Assembly (NCBI GenBank): GCA_029706075.1
Contig: JAINUG010000326.1
Span: 389,501 to 453,500, forward strand
Length of the DNA: 64,000 nt
Source: Aldrovandia affinis
Lineage: Eukaryota; Chordata; Actinopteri; Notacanthiformes; Halosauridae
Direction of reading: 5' to 3'
Part shown: one piece after another, positions 60,502 through 64,000 of the stretch
How positions within the stretch are numbered: position 1 is the first letter of the stretch
Layout of the letters: the number at the start of each line of letters is the position of its first letter
Translations under genes and position numbers: made by a program
Notes under the pieces: generated by a model
The model's database searches: none
Seen by the model: the letters and a program-made list of their open reading frames with translations, nothing else
What the model was told of the DNA's origin: nothing

Positions 60502-60745
60502 CTGGCCGCTTGAAAAGCAAGATTTCAATATCATCACGGTAAATGAAAGAGAATGCATCCAAGGACTCCTTCTCAAAAACCAAGAAGACACTGTTTATGT
60601 TACAGCATTGTAGTTTTGACATTTCCAAGTCAAAATTGTCAACGATGTTTGAAGATACCGTGATGCTGCGATTGATTCTTGTTTCTGGAACACAAGAGGC
60701 CTCAACACGTGCGTCATGTTGTCTGATTGAAAACAAATTGGCTGC
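60502..60745 (-). pseudogene. Exon-like open stretch, unrecognised
   Basis: The minus strand is open for about 80 codons with protein-like composition: VSSNIVDNFDLEMSKLQCC, NSVFLVFEKESLDAFSF and YRDDIEILLFKRPG. It ends at GGCCAG|GTATGA, a possible donor. Upstream a second frame (LNFGDNVDSSHTFTLYEGV) is also protein-like, and an acceptor-like TTTTCTCCAG lies at about 60836. A stop separates the second frame from that acceptor, and the two frames do not join without a shift. This looks like a decayed exon or a piece of an unknown transposon gene. I recognise no family, and chance is possible. Confidence 0.3.
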
Positions 60746-61034
60746 ACCCCTTCATAAAGTGTGAAGGTGTGGGAGGAATCCACATTGTCACCGAAGTTTA
60801 ATTGGGGATTTGGGAACAAATCTTTGTTTCATCTTCTGGAGAAAATGTATTTTTTTATTTTTTTGCAACTGTCTGAGGTTGATCTGGTAATGACAGGGGT
60901 TTGTCCATTCTGTGTCAGTTTGTTTATCCTTATTTCACCCATATATCCTGTTGCATTCATATTTCAATTTTAGACCTTGCTCTGATTTTGTTGTGGGCGC
61001 CATTTAGACAGCCGGATTTTAACTGGTGACAGGT

Positions 61035-61125
61035 CAGGTAAGTGCCTTGTCAAGGGTACTGCCAACAGAGCTCCAATTTGGATTCAAACCCTGACAGTAG
61101 ACCTAACCCCCTGTTCCAAAGTCCA
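61035..61125 (-). repeat. SINE fragment, minus strand
   Basis: It contains GGTAAGTGCCTTGTCAAGGG and a B-box-like complement (TTTGGATTCAAACCCTG) in the same order as the L2-tailed SINE read in reverse. Head and tail are missing or unrecognisable. Confidence 0.55.
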
Positions 61126-61654
61126 AAATCAACAAGAAAAAGGCTCATATTTAAAAGCCACGCTTTTTTCCGCCGGAGCTGTTTAATAGGCAGCAGATGT
61201 AACCGGACAAGTAGCACATGATGTAATGCCTACAGAGGTCAGAGAGGAGGAAAACCATAATGCCTTTTTGTTTGTGCCGCTGACGACGTCACATTAATTA
61301 TGGTCGCCGTCAGCCGTGAAGTACCCCCATCTTCAGCCCTGGAGGGGACAAGCTTCAATATCTTGTTTCCTTGTGACAAAGAGATAAATATCGGAGGTAT
61401 TCTCAGCATGCAAAACTTGCGCCGCGCGCACACACACACACCTCGCTTCCTTCACGTCTCTGTGCTCGTTGCCGAGGGAATGAGGTGCGTGTTGGGACAC
61501 ATCCACGCCGGACGTCCTGTTGTCTGTGTTCCTGAAAGGCGGCGGCCCTCATTAAGGGGAGGGCACATGCGAATCGACCACTAATCAACACACCGTCCTG
61601 TCCAAGGTTTCTGAACATTTTTATCGTCATTTTTTATTTTATATTATATTATAA
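61126..61654. other. Non-coding, possible regulatory block
   Basis: About 61265-61420 is repeat-free with GACGACGTCACATTAATTATG, a CRE-like core next to a homeodomain core. A 94-codon ORF over it has no domain. No exon is called. Confidence 0.35.
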
Positions 61655-61865
61655 TTTCTTTGCAGACGCCCCTGTCAAGGGCAGCTTGCGACAATTATTT
61701 CACATCAAGGTATGCTGTGTATCCTGCTTATACAGTTGGCTGTTTACCAGACAAATGATGTACCTTACAAGGAGAGTTACTTAAGCGAGGGTAAAACAAC
61801 AGTGTCCCACTTGGGACTTGAACCCACAACTGCACGCTTCGAGAGTCCACGGTGCATGGTCCTAA
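61655..61865 (-). repeat. L2-tailed tRNA SINE, minus strand, diverged
   Basis: In reverse: a B-box region (GGGTTCAAGTCCCAAGTGGG, plus 61810-61830), a middle part with TAAGTAACTCTCC, and a 3' end GCAAGCTGCCCTTGACAGG in place of the usual stem-loop. Diverged but in full order. Confidence 0.65.
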
Positions 61866-62827
61866 AGACAGATGTAAACACAGGCTCTTTTCAAGTGTTA
61901 TTTCCGGTCGTGTTGGGTTGGTATGTGATAGATCAGGTTTAATCTGCTTAGCTGATCCAACGAGGCACTTCAGCTAGTTTCTCTATATGCCTTACGGAGA
62001 AATTACATGAATTCTGCACATTTCACACGTGTATATCACACATTTGCACATGTATACCACATATTGTCACATGTGTATATCATGTCATCACACGTTGTCA
62101 CATTTACCTCGCAGGAATTCACATGTAATCACATACCATGTACGAACATGTGATTTATGGACATTCCATATGTGGAATTCATGTGGTTTTTTTTAAAGAG
62201 AGGCAGGTTCGGAATGCCTTTTTTTTCCATCCATAGTTATCCCATCAAAAATACTGTAAGACCAAAATTGCCGAAATATTATCAATGCTGCTTCCTTCCT
62301 GCCACAGAGCAAACTGGCTGTGACACATGTGCACGATGATGGGGTGTGATCAGGCATGGCATGGCCGGGCATTTTGAGACCGAACTGAGCTTGCCACCCC
62401 CATAGCACCGGGTCCTGACACAGTGGCGGAGTCGATCTTGTCCACCCACCATATAAGAGATGGGGAGAGATGCTGTTTCGGTGACACCGGCGTTTCGCAT
62501 GCCGGAGGGGGACAAGTGCACCGCAGGCCCCGAGCCGGCCCGCCTATTCTCCGCCTTCTGAGGAAACAAAGCAGAACTCTCATTTCCATGTTCACTGAGC
62601 CAGGAAAGGGAAAGATAAACGAGAGCGAACGTTAATTTGATAACCCGGATATTTGCAAATGTCGCCGCCGCCGCCCGTGTCTGTGGCAGTCAGTCAGAGT
62701 CAGAGTCCGAGCCTTGGGGGAGAGACGGCGAGGTTCGCCAGCTCCGGCCCCAGCCTGCTCCTCAAGGGAACAGCAGGAGTCTTTCCTGCTCTGCCCCTCT
62801 TTGTCTCCGCCTTCCTCAGCCGTAACG

Positions 62828-62828
<1 letters not shown>
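61866..62828. other. Non-coding with CACATGT-rich stretch
   Basis: At 62015-62180 ACATGT, CACATGTGTATATC, TCACATG and similar words recur irregularly without a fixed period, a decayed tandem or palindromic repeat. The remaining DNA is mixed and no gene is seen. Confidence 0.45.
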
Positions 62829-62872
<44 letters not shown>

Positions 62873-62885
62873 TTTTCTCTCCTCT

Positions 62886-62922
<37 letters not shown>

Positions 62923-62957
62923 TCTCTCTCTCTTCTCTCTCTCTCTCTCCCTCCCTT

Positions 62958-62990
<33 letters not shown>

Positions 62991-63106
62991 TTCCTCTTCT
63001 CTCTCTGTCTCCTCTCTCTCTCTCCCCCTCTCTCTCTCTCTCTCTCCTCTCTGTCTCCCCCTCTCTCCCTCTCCCTCTCTCTCCCCCTCCCTCTCTCTCC
63101 CCCCCC
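62829..63106. repeat. Long CT (polypyrimidine) tract, 278 bp
   Basis: Almost pure pyrimidine on the plus strand, mostly CT with CCT, TTT and rare G interruptions. Long mirror-symmetric polypyrimidine tracts can form triplex (H-DNA). ORFs up to 176 codons on both strands (Ser/Leu or Arg/Glu repeats) are artefacts of the tract. Confidence 0.95.
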
Positions 63107-64000
63107 AGCAGCCCTTCCTTCCCACTGCCAGCATCTGTCTTATTTTCATAGATACTTTTCAAGGGATACAGATTTAAGAACGATCATAATATCAGGGTTT
63201 TTGTCCTTATTCTTGAGTCAGGTTTTTATCAGTCAAAATTGCGCCATTTGTTGCTTTGCCAGAACACTGTCAGTAAAAGTGCAAAAAGCTAAAAAAATAT
63301 ATAAATCATTCGTTCAGACCTTTTTAGACCAGATCTTTTAGTTTGTGCCTTGTCGATATCTACCATCCTTATCACTGGGTGCAGGGTGTCATTCTCAGCT
63401 GGCAAGCCCTTCGGCTTAACGTCTGACTAAATTAGTTGAAAAAAGGATGGTGGCCTTCGATTCCCCCCTTCAGAATTTCTGAAGTACTTTTCATTGGCTG
63501 AGCAGCCAGGAAGCACCTCCCTCCTGATTCATTATATTAAACACGGCTCGCAAGGTCAGGTGTGGACTACCAGGATTGTTTAGATAAAGGAATATGTAAT
63601 ATCACTGACAGAAAAACACAAACATAATCTAACGCAATATGATGAAGACTGGAGTCTCGGCTCCCAACCCTCTATCACTTGCTTCCTTATTAATTTTCTC
63701 AAAACAGATGGCTTTATTTATTTAAACTTTTCTTCCGTGGTATAATGGTATGCTGTTAAGATTTGCAGCATATTTCTAGGATTGGCATAGTTGGCCTAAG
63801 GTTGTGCTTTAGTGATGATGCGCATACACCTCATAAGTGGTCATATAGGCTAGTCACTGTGCTCATATCACTCTTGCGGATGCACTCATTGCAGTTTTCA
63901 AACTAAGATTCGGGAGAGAAATGATCAGACAACATCTGACACTTCCCTCAACCAGCTGAAACCAATCTCCCAACAGGTATAAAATCACCTCCTACCTTTC
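63107..64000. other. AT-rich non-coding end of window
   Basis: No gene, RNA or named repeat recognised up to the window edge. Confidence 0.45.

Noticed and set aside
62632..63177. Arg/Glu and Ser/Leu repeat ORFs up to 176 codons on both strands
   Set aside because: Pure products of the CT tract.

Overview
The window reads as nuclear DNA of a ray-finned fish. The evidence is in the repeats: tRNA-headed SINEs with the L2-clade 3' stem-loop that has a GGATA loop, Tc1-like transposons in TA target sites, short inverted-repeat (MITE-like) elements and very dense CA/CT microsatellites. There is no bacterial or viral gene organisation, no rRNA gene and no CRISPR array. I could not name the species, the chromosome or the neighbouring genes, and no complete protein-coding gene is visible.

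Layout. From 1 to about 25 kb the DNA is non-coding, with long AT-rich, homeobox-site-like blocks between microsatellites. The blocks near 3.2-3.6, 5.9-6.3, 6.9-7.2, 14.5-14.95, 16.07-16.74 and 23.2-23.7 kb look like the conserved regulatory elements that surround vertebrate developmental genes, but conservation cannot be tested here. Within this part, 8769-8826 could be a signal-peptide first exon. A CCAAT-box and X-box rich segment at 25.04-25.21 kb looks like a promoter. From 25 to 58 kb repeats dominate: two copies of one MITE (26.8 and 29.35 kb), a second MITE (34.2 kb), a long foldback element (41.75 kb), three recognisable pieces of one Tc1-like family (36.7, 46.8 and 53.2 kb) and a rearranged Tc1 transposase remnant at 57.7 kb. 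The 46.8 kb copy carries a tRNA-derived SINE with a clear target-site duplication. X-box (RFX-type) palindromes recur at 38.8, 44.0, 48.98 and 49.21 kb, and a three-unit 26-bp repeat at 57.4 kb places an AP-2-type palindrome in every unit.

From 58.5 to 64 kb there is a CCAAT-containing promoter-like segment followed by the best gene candidate in the window: a short first coding exon (58880-58952, plus strand, strong splice donor) of an unrecognised protein. Its presumed intron holds two SINEs head to head, an exon-like open stretch on the minus strand (60502-60745), more SINE debris and a 278-bp CT tract at 62.83 kb.

Most open reading frames here are chance ORFs in low-complexity or GC-rich non-coding DNA and are left out. 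The main content is regulatory and repetitive, and the first-exon calls are hypotheses from start-codon context, splice-donor sequence and peptide character.
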